A program made the translations under genes and the position numbers. Shown piece by piece: positions 22,490 to 34,219 of a stretch of 64,000 bases of DNA (position 1 is its first letter; each line of letters opens with the position of its first letter). The notes beneath the pieces were generated by a model. That model saw nothing but the letters and a program-made list of their open reading frames with translations, was not told the origin of the DNA and searched no databases. The stretch spans positions 62,001 to 126,000 of the forward strand of contig JAUIRK010000743.1 of the NCBI GenBank assembly GCA_030549495.1, given 5' to 3'. This DNA comes from Nectonema munidae (Eukaryota > Nematomorpha > Nectonematoida > Nectonematidae).

Positions 22490-23330
22490 CTTGAATTTCA
22501 TGGTTAGGGTTAGAATTAATTTAACCTAGACATTTTCGATGAGATGTTTTCGATTATATTTTTTGGATATATTTTCCTACACTAAAATAATTTTTCAAAC
22601 ACTTATATTTTAAAATAATACAACAAAAGATTTGGTTTGTCAGTTCTCTTGCATTCGATACTACTAAAAAAATTTTAATATATGTAGATAATTTTGCCAA
22701 ATTTTTATTTGAGACAATTTGTAATATATGTAGACAATTTATTTTGAATGAGGTTCTATATTTGAAAATATACAATTTATTTGAATATACTGGAAGATCT
22801 CTGATAATGAACATCTCTATTTAATGAAGAACATGAACACAAAACTTATGCAAATATCAAAAAAAGTCTCTTTTAGTGAACAAAGATAACTACGTGATGA
22901 AATAGCAAAAGCTATATACATCAAACAATATCATTTTATTGATTCATTTCCTCATACACAAGCTATTTTTCATTTCCTCTTTTTGTTAATAATAGTATTT
23001 CCAATCTTCTCTCTTCACATTCCTCTTTTTCGTTTCCTCTTTTTGATTGCTTGTTTCCAGTCTTTAACTGTTGTTTTCTTTGAGCAAGTAAGCTTTTGCA
23101 TACCATATTATTCAAAATCATATTAAAATCATACAGATTTTTATATCAGAATGTTGATTTTTTGAATTTTGTTTTTAAAATTTTTTAAAAGCATAAAATA
23201 AATTTTAGTTTTTGTATGCTATGTAAGCAAGCAAAAAATAATGGGCTGAATTAGTTTTATTTTTGTTTAGTTCACAGGTTGTTTTTAAAGCAAAAAAATT
23301 ATAAGTTTTAAAAACTTCAATAATTTACCA
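22490..23330. other. AT-rich interior of the hAT
   Basis: No recognisable coding sequence. Low-complexity TTTCCTCTTTTT motifs occur near 22970-23050. Confidence 0.4.
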
Positions 23331-23332
23331 GT

Positions 23333-24158
23333 TTTTTGGAGAGCAACAAAAAAAAAGCTTGGATGAATGCTTTTATTTTTGATAAATGGTTAACAAACTT
23401 AAACAGAGACATGAAAAAGAAAAAAAGTAGCATTTTGCTTTTTGTTGACAATGCACCTAGTCATTATTTGAAAGAACATAGCAATGTTAAAGTGACGTTT
23501 TTCCCACCAAATTGTACATCTCATGTACAACCTCTGGATCAAGGAATAATTTAAAACGTGAAAGTTGTGTACAGAAAACGTCTTCTTAAAAAGTTACTTT
23601 CAGAAATTGAAAGTGGCATTTCTGATGATGCAACAATACCTACGGTGATTACTGTAAAAGGTGTTATATTTTGGATCAGTCAAGTTTTGGGCTGAAGTAA
23701 CAGAAAAAATAATACAAAAATGTTGCAGAAAAGCTGGCTTCATTTCTGTAGAAAATTTGGTAGAAGAGGAAGATAACTCAAGTGATGTTGATTTGCGAGA
23801 ACATGAATACGAAGAACTTTTTGGAGAAGTTTCCAAAGCTTTGAGTCTTGACAATGCTTCTGAAAAAGAATATATAAACTGTGACAAAGATGAGAGTCTA
23901 CTTGATGCATTGAATACTAATAATTGGTCAATTGAATTGTCAAACTTGAATGAGATGTCGTCAGAAGAAGATGAAACTACCAGTTTTACTACCCCAATGC
24001 CTAGAAGTAAAGACGTTTTGAATAATTTAGAGAAATTAAAGAGATTTACAGATGGGCATGAAGAAGCTTGTATTTTAATATCAGAACTAGTACAGTGTGT
24101 TCAAGATATTATTATTAAAAAAAAGGATGCTAAACAGCTAAAAATTTTTGAAAACTAA
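23333..24158 (+). mobile_element. Tigger/pogo transposase remnant
   Basis: The plus strand reads KKAWMNAFIFDKWLTNLNRD, LLFVDNAPSHYL, then FFPPNCTSHVQPLDQGII, with the second and third DDE_1 catalytic aspartates. A stop follows. A second frame (23661-24158, 165 aa) starts WAEVTEKIIQKCCRKAGFIS and runs to the acidic tail. The N-terminal half and the left terminal repeat are missing, so this is a truncated dead copy nested in the hAT. Confidence 0.75.
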
Positions 24159-24164
24159 AAATAG

Positions 24165-24625
24165 TGGAAAAATATGTGTAAAAGGACGCTCTTTAAGATA
24201 GGTATGGTTTAAAATGCTTTTTAAAAAATTTTCTTTTAAAGTTAACATTTGTGATTTTTGCCACAAAAATTTAAAAAAATTGTTAAAATCAAAAAAAATA
24301 AATCAAAAATAAATATTTTCAAAATTTTCAAATATTAGAATAAAATATAACTCAATATGCATCTTTTCATAAAAATATTAGAAAAAAATAAATTTTATTT
24401 TTTGAGAAAAAATTTGTTCACAAATGTTGAAATTCGGAAGTTTTGAGGCGCAATTCTGGAAAAGTTCAAAAAAAATTCTGAAATTTTTTTGATAATTATT
24501 ATTCATACATATGTGTACTTTAATTGCATAAAAAATTTTTTATAAAAAAAATGCTAACACGAAAATCGTAAAATTTCCATCTCGGGTACGGGTCATTGAC
24601 TTGAATTTGGGGTCATGACACCATC
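24165..24625 (+). repeat. Dispersed ~460-bp repeat, copy 1
   Basis: Matches 35593-36062 in inverted orientation. Shared blocks include TCTTTAAGATAG..ATGGTTTAAAATG near one end and ATGACCCCAAATT at the other (read inverted here). Confidence 0.55.
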
Positions 24626-25558
24626 ACCATACAAATTCAGAAGCGAAAATAAGGTAGATGTGGATAAAAAAATTTTTCAAAACCGCCTTTCATGATATAA
24701 AAATTTTTAGCGCAAAGTGGTGTAAAGTAAAAAATACTCAAGACAAAGCTTCTATCCTCAATGGGCATAATAACTGGAAGCATGCTCTTGAAAGGGGTAA
24801 GGGTCTATCAAAAGATGAGGAGTTAAAAAATCATATTAAGGCATACAAAACATGGATTGAAAGAAGGCAAAGAATTTATAACACCTTATCTGTTTCATGT
24901 ACTTAATGATGGTTTCATGTACTTAATGTAATTGTATTCTTAATGAAACGCTTTTGGCCAAAGATAGGTATTTTATATATATAACCAAATTTTACATATT
25001 TTTTTGTTAAATGGAAATTTTTAACAAATAGTTATTACATCAAGTCGATATTTGACATCATCCAATTTTTTACTTTGAATGAACTGCCTTTGCGTGGCCA
25101 TGAGGAGCATAATATTTAGATTCAAATAAAATTGATACACCAAATGGGATGTTTTTGCGATTGTTTGAATATACAATGAAAAATATAATAAACTTGCAGA
25201 AGTAAACTTTTAATTTATTTTTCATCATATCATTTTTTTATTCAGTTAATATAAAATAAAAAATTACAATACAGAAACTTATTAGAAAAAAGAACTGTAT
25301 AAAAATGGAATATTTTATTTTTTAATTATTTATTCATCAGATTTCTAAAACAATCCCCAAGAATGCAAAATACACATGCCCAGACATTCAAAACGAAATA
25401 ATCAGCACGATGGCTTCATTTGTAGTTTCAAAAGTTGACGAGGAAGTAAACTCACCTGAATTTCCTTACATTTGTTTGAAAGCCGACCGGACAAAAGATT
25501 GTAACTACACCGAGAATATATCAATAGTAAAATTAAAAATTTTAAAAATTTTTTTTTT

Positions 25559-25594
25559 GGGTGGGGGGGGGGGGGGGGGGGGGCGGGGGGGGGA
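25559..25594. repeat. G-tract of about 33 bases
   Basis: An almost pure G run with one internal T near its start, one C and one A lies between the hAT core piece and a minus-strand transposase fragment. It marks the junction of the two. Confidence 0.8.
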
Positions 25595-26640
25595 GGAGAC
25601 AGCTGTAGCTTGAGATAAACCAGTACTATTTCTAATCAAAGGAACAGCAAGAAGTTTTGTTATTTCCAGACCAGAAACAATAACAGCAACGCGGTCTACT
25701 TTTTCATCTAAAGTCAATGATGGTAATAACTTACTTTCCCAATGAACTGTGAGAGCCACATCTGGATGGAAAGTTTTCATTATTGATTTGAATTCTCCAT
25801 TAAGTGTGTACTGATCAGGTTCATGATTGAGAGCCTTTATTGTAGCAGAAAGTATATGCATAGCATTTCTGACACGCCTGTCCTGTCTAAAGCAGATGCT
25901 AATTGAGGCGTCATAATGTTTTTAATTTTTTCTACGTCATTCCCACTTTTTGAAAGATTTAATGAGATGGTATCAGCATTCTCATCTTTTTCAGCAGTGA
26001 AATCCATATCCATTTCATCTAGACTCTAGACTTCTAGAGTCTACACACAGATTCTTCTCTTCTTTCAGCTTCCTTTTCTTTTCTACTTTATTCAGCTTCT
26101 AGTTTTTTCTTTCTACGTTGTTCTATACCTGTAAGCTTTCTATCGATTTTTTCCATGGATCCTCTCCTACCCTTTTCTCTTTGAGCTTGCAAAAAGTCTG
26201 TATCTTCTTCACAATTTTTTATTTTGAAAGCATCTTGATGAGCAACATCAAATAAGTCATCAAGTGTGCTCGAGAAATTTTCTTCTTTCTTTTTTTGATT
26301 ATCAGATTTCTTTTTTGAGCTTTTACTAAGATTTTGCCACTGTGAATAAAACTCTCTCAACTTTTTAACAATGTTATAATTTTGCTTAGTTGGCAATCTT
26401 ACTTTGTTCGAAATCAGTAGAAGCTATTCAACAGTTGTTTTTGAACTTTCTGTCAATGTCTTTCCTTCGATTCGATGAAGATGTAAAAGTCTACCCAAAA
26501 CGATTCTGTTAGATGGAAGCTTACTATCAGAAAGCGATTCATATGTATTTTCAACTAACCACATAGTTCTTGTTCTTTTAGTACATGCATTCATTTCTAA
26601 GACACTAAAAATTAGGGCTGAAAAAGTATAAAAAAAATTA
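25595..26640 (-). mobile_element. Fragment of a DDE-type transposase gene of unnamed family
   Basis: The minus strand reads MPTKQNYNIVKKLREFYSQW and DDLFDVAHQDAFKI, then FLQAQREKGRRGSMEKIDRK (26396-26088). After a break comes FHPDVALTVHWESKLLPSLT, LDEKVDRVAVIVSGLEITKL and GLSQATAV (25861-25600). I recognise this order from abundant transposase-like proteins of Hydra and arthropod genomes but cannot name the superfamily with confidence. The downstream catalytic part is cut off at the G-tract. Confidence 0.5.
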
Positions 26641-26812
26641 AAAAAAATGCACTGAAATGCTGCTTATATTATATATATTGAACTTGTGCAACCTTTAGAT
26701 TTAGATTAATTAGAACGTTTTTCTGCATGCAAGTTTATAAACCCAAAAGGAAAAAAATGAGGAGGTAAGAGAAGGTGTTTATCATTTTTAATTTTTTACT
26801 CCATATAATATT

Positions 26813-27400
26813 GTCACCGTAATGGCCACGTTTATTTTTTTTTAAAATCAATCAAACTTGTCAAAAATTGATTGATATATGACAGCTCAACTAAAAAAAC
26901 AAACTTTTAGTTTAAATGGGTATACAAAGTTTTTTACACATATATACCCATTTTCAAGTGTGCTGAACACGATGGTCACGTTTATTTTTTTTTAAATCAA
27001 CCAAATCTGTCAAAAAATTGATTGATATATGACAGCTCAACTGAAAAAAAAGATAATTTTAGATTTAGTGCTTATACAAAGTTTTTTTTACACATATATA
27101 CCCATTTTGATGTATGCTGAATACGATGGTCACGTTTATTTTTTAAAAAAATCATTCAAACCTATCAAAAAATTGATTGATATATGACAGCTCAATTAAA
27201 AAAAAACCTTTTAGTTAAAATTGTTATACAAAGTTTTCTATTTATATACACCTGTTTTCATGTAGGCTGAATACAATGGTCACGTTTATTTTTTTAAAAA
27301 ATCAATCAAACCTTGTCAAAAATTTGATTGACCTATGACAGCCCAACTGAAAAAAAATTAACCCTTTATTTAAGTAGTTATAAGAAGTTTTTTTAACATT
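26813..27400. repeat. Tandem array, four ~150-bp units
   Basis: Units are marked by ATGGTCACGTTTATTTTTT at about 26822, 26971, 27125 and 27275 (period 150-154). Each contains TTGATTGATATATGACAGCT. They are homologous to the left array at 2331-2560. Confidence 0.75.
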
Positions 27401-28689
27401 TTTGATTAATTTGTGACTTTTTTAAAATCGTGGTATGTTTGTGGTCAGATATATTGTACTGATTTTTGAACGATTTGTTTTCATGCTATTCTCCAAAGAC
27501 TATATTCAAATTTTTAGTTTCACAAATGAATTTATTTCTCTTTGAAGTTTAGATTTTATTTGGAATCTATAATAAAACAAATTTTTTCAGTATCAAAATT
27601 TCCATTGAGGCACGAATATTAATTTTGATACTCATCATTATACTTTAAAATTGATTCATATATTTATGTTCAAATTTTTTTTCCATTTTTAGACTATAGA
27701 ATGAAAATTACGCTGTGAATTATATTTCAACTGGAATGATTGCATCATGTTTTTTAAATATTATGTATAATTTTTTCAAACTTTGAATATTCCATTTATA
27801 TGTGCATACAGATATGCAAAATTTGGTAAGTTTCTATTTCGGAGGAATGAAGTTATAACTTCTAAAACTTTCTTACTTTCTTTAGAAAATGCCATCCAAG
27901 TTTTGCCAAGGTAACGATGTATATATTGAGAATAAAATTTTTCTCTTTTTTTTAAACTATTTTTATTATCCTTGACAGTTTTTAATAAAGGAGATCCTTC
28001 ACTTTTTTTTTAAAAAACTGCCAGCAATTATTAAATAAAATAGCAAATTTTATGCAGAAAACTCATGTTGAGGTAAAAATATTTTTTATTTTAGGGAAAC
28101 GATACGACAACCAAATGATTAGATATAAAAAAACGATCAAATTTTTATTATAAATAAATAATGTTTCAACTTTATCATCTTCGTTCCTTTGTATATTGTT
28201 TGATTATACGTATAAAACTTTCTCAAATTGGTCAAACACGAAACTTATTTAAATTGACCGATTCAGCTTGTTTCGAGATATTGTAGAGTGAATGGTATAA
28301 ACGAACTGTCTTTCTCCTTCAAATAAAATGATGCGCATCAAAATATGCCTCTACAGAGTCCCTGTTTTGTATTTAATTAATTTCATTAAAAAAAATCACC
28401 CCATTGAATTCGGTATAAAATCCCGTTTTTAGTTCTATATCTTTTTCAGTTATATTTTCTTTTTATGCAATTTTGTTTTGCCTACTTATAATTCTATTTG
28501 TTCTGTGACAAAATCATACATCGTCATCATCTATTTAATCTTCTAGTCCTTTATTTCAGTTGAAGTGTCAAATGTCAATCAGTTTTCTGCAACAGGTACG
28601 TGATTTCATTCTTTCTAAAAATTAGCATCACTGCTGGATTCAGCCTACTTGAAAATGGGTACATATGTGTAAAACACTTCATTTGCAAA

Positions 28690-29420
28690 TTTGATTCACG
28701 CTTATAAGTATTTTCAAATTCTAAATCCAAAAACAATCTATAATTGGCATTGTTGATTTTATTTATAAAAATGTGTGTATTTCATGTAAAATTTGAATGA
28801 ATGTTCTCGTAGTCAGATTTTAGATGTAAACCGCAAATTTTGTTTTGGGAACAATTTTTAAAAGTGAACCACAAATTTATTTTACACTGGTAGGTAATTT
28901 TGAATCCAATTTTAAAAACAATCTATAAATGAAATTGACATTGTTGATTTGAGCCTACTTGAAAATGCGTTTATTTAGGTAAAATTTGATGATGTCCTCG
29001 AAGACAATTTAGAATAAGCCGCAACTTTGTTTCACAATTATAAGTATTTTCAAATTCTAAATGCAAAAACAATCCATAAATGAAATTGGCATTGTTGATT
29101 TGTTATAAAAGCGTGTATATTTCATGTAAAATTTTAATTAATGTTCTTGGAGACAGATTTTAAAAATAAACCGCAAATTTGTTTCACATTGATAAGGATT
29201 TTCAAATCCTAAATGCAAAAAGTATTTATAAATGAAATTGCGATTGTTGATTTGTTATAATAATGTGTATATTCCATGTAAAATTTGAATGAATGTTTTC
29301 AGAGACAGATTTTAGAAGTAAACAGCAAGTTTCTTACACACTTATAGGTATTTTCAATTTCTGAATTCCAAAAATAAGTCCAAAAATGAAATCAGCATGC
29401 TCGAATTGATATAAAAAATA
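28690..29420. repeat. Tandem array, about five ~150-bp units
   Basis: Units contain AATGAAATTGGCATTGTTGA and TTCATGTAAAATTTGAATGA at roughly 150-bp spacing. They are homologous to the right array at 3400-4380. Confidence 0.7.
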
Positions 29421-31452
29421 GATTTCATGTAAAATTTGAAGGTATATTTTATTAGATATATTTCTCATCATTCAAAATTTTGATTGACATTTCCCAAAAA
29501 GTAACCATGATTTTAGAAAAATTTAAACTATAAAGTGTTATGTCTTCAAAACTGTATATATTTATAAATTTTCAAACGAGTATATAATATAGAAACAAAG
29601 TTATAAGCTTAACTAGAGATACTGTCAGAATTTTGCTGAAAAAGTTTAACTTTTGATTTTAATTGACAGATTTATGCATGAAAAGGTCATTCAACTGCCA
29701 TGAAAATGGTATCAAAAGATGCAGCTATCAATTTTGGGAAATGTCACGAAGTATGGTAGCAAAAGATGTAGCAAATTTGGTACAAGAGAAATTTTAGTCA
29801 CTGATAGGGTTAAGTCACATAACAGCGACTTGAATTGTTAGCTCACAATGTTGGAAACATGTTAGAATCTTTGAGAGAAAACAATGAATTTTTCGTTCAA
29901 CTGAAAAAAACTTCCTCGAGTTTTTCAGATCAAATTCTCTTCACCACATTGTCCCATCGTGAAAGCAATGACCCATTTATCAGTTTATACAATGAAATAA
30001 TTGTCGCTTGTTGGTTTACTCAATGTGAAGCAAAGGTGAGTGTTTCTTTTATTTGAAAAATGTTAACTTCTGATTTCATAGTTTATGCTTTTTAACCTAA
30101 TTTTAAGCTAAAGTAATGTAATTTTTATTATATTGTATTCATTTGTTAATTTTATATTTGTAATGATTTTTCATCTAATAGTAAAACTTTTTTGAAGATT
30201 TCAAGAACGTGATAATGAATTTTTCAATGCTGTCAGATGTTTATGTCCAACAAACTCCTATTTTTTTAACCAAGAAGAACTGAACATGATAGCTTCTCAT
30301 TTTGGAATTATGAATGATTCTTTATTCGTTAGCCAAACAGAAGTTGCTAAGAGTTTTATATTGAAAAACTATAAAGCTGATAAGCATAAGGATCTGAAAG
30401 ACATTATTGAGATTATTTCTCCAATAAAGGAAGCAATAGAAAGAAGCATTTACAATTTGTATATAGGTATAAATTTGATTTGTAAATATATTGTATTGCA
30501 GTATTACTTGTACCAATTTTAATTATTGCAGGATCATTGACGATTGGTATCAGCACGGCTTCTTGCGAGAGGAGGTTTTCTTTTTTGAAGCGCATTTTGT
30601 CTGAGCAAAGATCATCAATGCTCCATGAACGAAAGCGCAACCCTATATTTGAGAAATTATACAAGGAACATTAATCTTGATGACTTTATGAAGGTGTTTG
30701 CTCAAAATTCTCGCAGAATTCAATTGTTTTAGCTTTGAACAAAAACAATTTAGCGGCTCTATATGGCTACTGGCGACTCTACCGCTTAAAAAAGAGAGAA
30801 CGCGCCTATCTTAATACCTCACAAAACATTGAAAACCATATTAGAATTTGTTTTGAGTTTAATAATGAAAAATGATCGTTTAAATCACTAAAAAAATGTT
30901 TTATCAAAATTTAAATCAAACCAATTCATCTATTTTCAATGTTTTGAAGGTGGTGTGGAAAATTAAGAATTTTTCCTATGAATTTTAAAAACTTAATCAG
31001 GGTGATTCAGATTTTTCAATATAAGCCTATCCCCCCCCCCCCCATGTACTTCGCTCTGGCTACGCCACTGACTCTTTAACCTCGACATTCTACATGCATG
31101 ATATTCCGACACCTCCCGCCAACATTTATATCTCATCTTATGCCGATGATTTATCAATCATGTCAATTCACACCAATGCAAACGCATGTACCACTCAAGC
31201 ACAAGCCTATATAGTGCAACTCGAAAACAGGCCAAAACGGACATACTCGAAGTATCACCAACCATGTCCACTACCACGCTCCTAATAAGCCACAATAAGG
31301 AACATCAGTACACATCAAGAACTACACTCAAAATATCACAATACCACACAAAAAAAACCAAAATACTGGGTATGACACAACACTTCTACTTCACAACTCA
31401 CATAGACACCTTAATCTCAAAATGAAGACCCACACTCGGCGCACTAACTGAC

Positions 31453-31984
31453 GGTGCCGGGTTAAAACGCCCGAAAATAATAATTCGGGCGTTACTATTT
31501 TCTGAAGTTTATTCCATTTGGACAGTTTTCAAAACGGTCGATTTGACACGAAATGATAGTGATCAATTTGACTTGAAAGATAAAAGTGATCATACAAAAA
31601 TACATTATTTCTTTGGTTTGCAAAACAATTAAACTACCAATTTAAACCAAAAATCAGTTTGAAACCAGAAAAGATGTGACTCATTTAAACAGGAAAACAA
31701 GAATATAAATAATTTCTGATTTTGGTTCAAAATTTCAGGAGTAGTTTGATTTGATAGGATTGATAAATTAAGAATCTTGTATGTGTTTTTTATGCATGTG
31801 AAACAAGAAACTGTTAAATTTAACATATTCTTAGAAAAATATATAAGATAATAATTGGAAAAAAGCGTAGATACAAGAAAAAATCTTAAATTTTTAAATA
31901 TTTTTTGTAGATTCAAGTTTCAGAAGTTCTTGTATCGGGTGTTTGGTATCGGGCGTTTTGGTTTTCGGGCGTTTTGACTGAGAC
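31453..31984. mobile_element. MULE-like MITE in the LINE
   Basis: The left end GGTGCCGGGTTAAAACGCCC and the inverted right end AGTCAAAACGCCCGAAAACC resemble those of the element at 7091-7557. It splits the LINE coding sequence between TLGALTD and the KETSTVIYKQ piece. The target duplication is not clear. Confidence 0.55.
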
Positions 31985-32700
31985 AAATAAAGAAACCTCT
32001 ACCGTTATCTACAAACAATACATACGTTCAATAATGAACTACGCTAGCCCATCCTGGGCTCACAAAACCTCTAATACAGAAATAAATAAATTAACTAAAA
32101 TACAAAAACTGAACTGCAAATCAACACCCATTCAACATTTACATGCAGAAAGAAAGATTCTCACTCTAATGCAACATCTTGACACGGGAGGCAGCCAATT
32201 CCTTGCCTCCTACAATCAATCAATTAAAGAACACTCCTCATCGATATTACTCTACAATTCTAAAATCAATACCCCAACTAGCAAACATGGCAGAATACAA
32301 AAATACATTCACACGCACTTAACTAAACAAGCTCTTCTCAATCTTCCTTGCAACAAAATTCTGGACGCCCCACCCCCTGAAATAAACAGCGAAGAAACAC
32401 AGCCCTCCAGGTCGGAGCGAGTAAAGATTACACTGCGACCATCATCCAGCACTCAACACCTACAAACAGCGTTTCAACAATACAAGACCCACAGATCTCT
32501 CTACCCAATCCCTCACTCAGTCAAACACGTCATTGAAGACTGTTCCAACCTAACGACACAAAATCACTAGCGTCAAGCAGCTTTGGTCAGAACCAGCAAA
32601 CGTGGTCTCTTACCTGCGTGGTTCTGGCTTTCTGGCATGACGGAGCCCGGGGAACAACAACAACTCGGGACGAACTAACCAAAATATTTTATATAAAAAA

Positions 32701-33172
32701 TATTAATAAAATTTAACAAACAAAACCAATGAGATTCTATGGCTTTTTTTGTGATTTTGAGGTAAATGATCTATTCTTAATCCACTTTTCGACTTGAGGT
32801 AGAGTACTATGGTGAGACTGCCTCCTCATGTATGCTTATGTTAATAAAACAATATAAAAATAAAGATTATTTGTAAATCAATTCCAATTTGCATAATAAA
32901 AGACAAAAAATATACAAGTAAATTTTTTTGGATAGAATATAATTATTATTAAAAATATGAACATTGTAATAGAATTTTATCAAATTTTATCAGTTCATTT
33001 TTAAATAGATATTTTAAAACAAAGGAACAAAATTGAATTTTGTAACAAAACGATTGTTCATATAATATGTATACAATTTTTTGAATCTGTTATAACTTTG
33101 ATATGTTTATAAGTTAAGCATTATTAAGAGTATATATGCTATTTTGAAATTTATGATTAAACTACAAATCTT
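32701..33172. other. Spacer after LINE, 3' flank of OGG1
   Basis: AT-rich, no gene recognised. I could not pick an unambiguous minus-strand poly(A) signal for OGG1. Confidence 0.4.
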
Positions 33173-34219
33173 TCAAGGTTTTTTACGTTTGTTTCTGCTT
33201 TTAACGGGATTTAATAAATCTGCTGTAAAGAGATACATTTGTGCCCATCCTGCAAATTCACCGCCAAAAAGTCTCCGATAAAAAAGACTGACTTTGGAGT
33301 AGGTAGACTTAGAAATGGAATTTTTTCGGCGAAGGATGTCGAGGTTGTAAACGTGACTGGCGAGACTGAGTAAATGGGTGTCGAGAGGAAACGCCTCATA
33401 CTTTTGTAGGGCACTTAAGCATATGCAATCTGCTACTTTATAGCCAACTCCGGGAACACACGTCAATTCAGCAGCAGCCACTTCATAGGGCAGAGAGGAA
33501 ACGTGGTTTATCCAGCTAAGATGACCTCCATTCTCGCCATCCTTCAAGGCGATAAATCGCGATGCTTCACAGATCTGCTTCGCCTTATACCCAAAGCTGA
33601 GCCTTCTTAATTTCGTCTCAAGGTTTTGGCCGTTCCCTTCTTCGAACTCATTCGCCATTTGCAGCTGTTGAGAAGAGGGAAAGGAAAAATAGGACAATCC
33701 ATCGATAACGGCTACCAACTTGCCGAAATTTGAAGCGAGCTTTTCAACCAAGGATGAAATCCTCTTGATGTTGTTGTTTGCTGAGCAGATGTAGGAGTAG
33801 AGGGATTCGTTGGGGCACTGGTTCAAAACACGAAGGCCCTTCAAACTGGAGTAGTGCTTTGCAAAGTATTTATCTTTCAAACAAAACTTTCGAGCATGTG
33901 GAGAAAAATCGAAATCTAGATTGAGGTAGTGTCTTAGAAAAAGTTGATGCTTTGCGCAAGAACCTTCATCATTAGCAACAGTATCCAACTTGTCTTCACG
34001 ATTTTTGAAAGTTGGATCAAAGTACTTGACTAGAATAGAACCGATTTTACTTTGATGGAGGCGATAAACAGTGTTATTTAAAACGGCTACATAATTATGT
34101 ACTGCGTCATCAATCAACTTCCAACTGAATGATTGTCCATTGGTCAAAGTTAGGGCCAAATCCAACTCGTCGAAGGAAGAGTTTATCGTGAAAGAAGGAA
34201 GATTTTTCCATTTTAGCAT
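33173..34219 (-). CDS. OGG1: 8-oxoguanine DNA glycosylase, single exon
   Basis: A 348-aa bifunctional glycosylase/AP lyase that removes 8-oxoguanine from DNA in base-excision repair (human OGG1 is 345 aa). The helix-hairpin-helix and GPD motif PGVGYKVADCICL carries catalytic Lys261. FPLDTH, 19 residues later, carries the partner Asp280, the same spacing as human Lys249/Asp268. YSYICSANNNIKRISSLVEK matches the conserved SxNNNIxRI loop used for base and strand recognition. The N-terminal domain contains LTNGQSFSWKL, the usual GQ-F-W motif. The basic C-terminal tail NKRKKP could serve nuclear import. No intron is visible, unlike vertebrate OGG1. The first ATG gives the expected N-terminus and the frame is intact. 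Confidence 0.95.
   Translation of the reverse strand: MLKWKNLPSFTINSSFDELDLALTLTNGQSFSWKLIDDAVHNYVAVLNNTVYRLHQSKIGSILVKYFDPTFKNREDKLDTVANDEGSCAKHQLFLRHYLNLDFDFSPHARKFCLKDKYFAKHYSSLKGLRVLNQCPNESLYSYICSANNNIKRISSLVEKLASNFGKLVAVIDGLSYFSFPSSQQLQMANEFEEGNGQNLETKLRRLSFGYKAKQICEASRFIALKDGENGGHLSWINHVSSLPYEVAAAELTCVPGVGYKVADCICLSALQKYEAFPLDTHLLSLASHVYNLDILRRKNSISKSTYSKVSLFYRRLFGGEFAGWAQMYLFTADLLNPVKSRNKRKKP

Larger units (their letters stand above)
26800..29809. mobile_element. Second satellite-bearing piggyBac-type element
   Basis: The right end CTGATAGGG abuts TTAA (29810-29813). The last 350 bp align by eye with the element at 2219-4732 (shared TATATAATATAGAA, AATGGTATCAAAAGATGCAG). Both internal arrays are present. 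No left terminal repeat was found, so it is 5'-truncated or rearranged. Confidence 0.65.
24658..30720 (+). pseudogene. hAT transposase (DUF4371/TTF-type), interrupted
   Basis: Three separated pieces keep family order. 24658-24906 has NGHNNWKHALERGKGLSKDE, the zinc-finger/N-terminal region. 25380-25540 has IQNEIISTMASFVVSKVDEE and YICLKADRTKDCNYTENISI, the start of the DUF4371 core. 29835-30056 and 30190-30680 hold the C-terminal half, ending LTIGISTASCERRFSFLKRI, a typical hAT dimerisation block. The middle of the core is lost or displaced by the insertions at 25559-29809. This would be the transposase of the host hAT at 22405-31070. Confidence 0.65.
22405..31070 (+). mobile_element. 8.7 kb hAT element inserted in the LINE
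   Basis: The left end CAGAGGCGTAGCTCAG and the inverted right end CAGTGGCGTAGCCAGAG are flanked by ACTTTTTA (22397-22404) and ACTCTTTA (31071-31078), a 7/8 match to a hAT duplication. Each terminus has a C or G run within about 50 bp. Removing it rejoins the LINE reverse transcriptase. Its own transposase survives as separated pieces because other elements inserted inside. Confidence 0.8.
21757..32700 (+). mobile_element. Jockey/R1-type LINE, split by later insertions
   Basis: Reverse-transcriptase sequence runs from 21757 to 22396 (LTNIANYSYAKCIILHIWKM, then RLSFIHYND and NGLSQGSILSQSLF). It resumes exactly after the 8.7 kb hAT at 31071 with YMHDIPTPPANIYISSYADD, containing the YADD catalytic motif. 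It is broken again by a MITE (31453-31984) and continues 31974-32640 with IYKQYIRSIMNYASPSWAHK and the C-terminal LWSEPANVVSYLRGSGF. An A-rich end follows near 32700. Without the insertions the LINE part is under 2 kb, so it was 5'-truncated. Frameshifts are scattered through it and it is inactive. Confidence 0.82.

Noticed and set aside
25410-25613. Gly-rich C-terminus of the frame at 25410
   Set aside because: It is translation of the G-tract. Only the part up to about 25540 is hAT-like.
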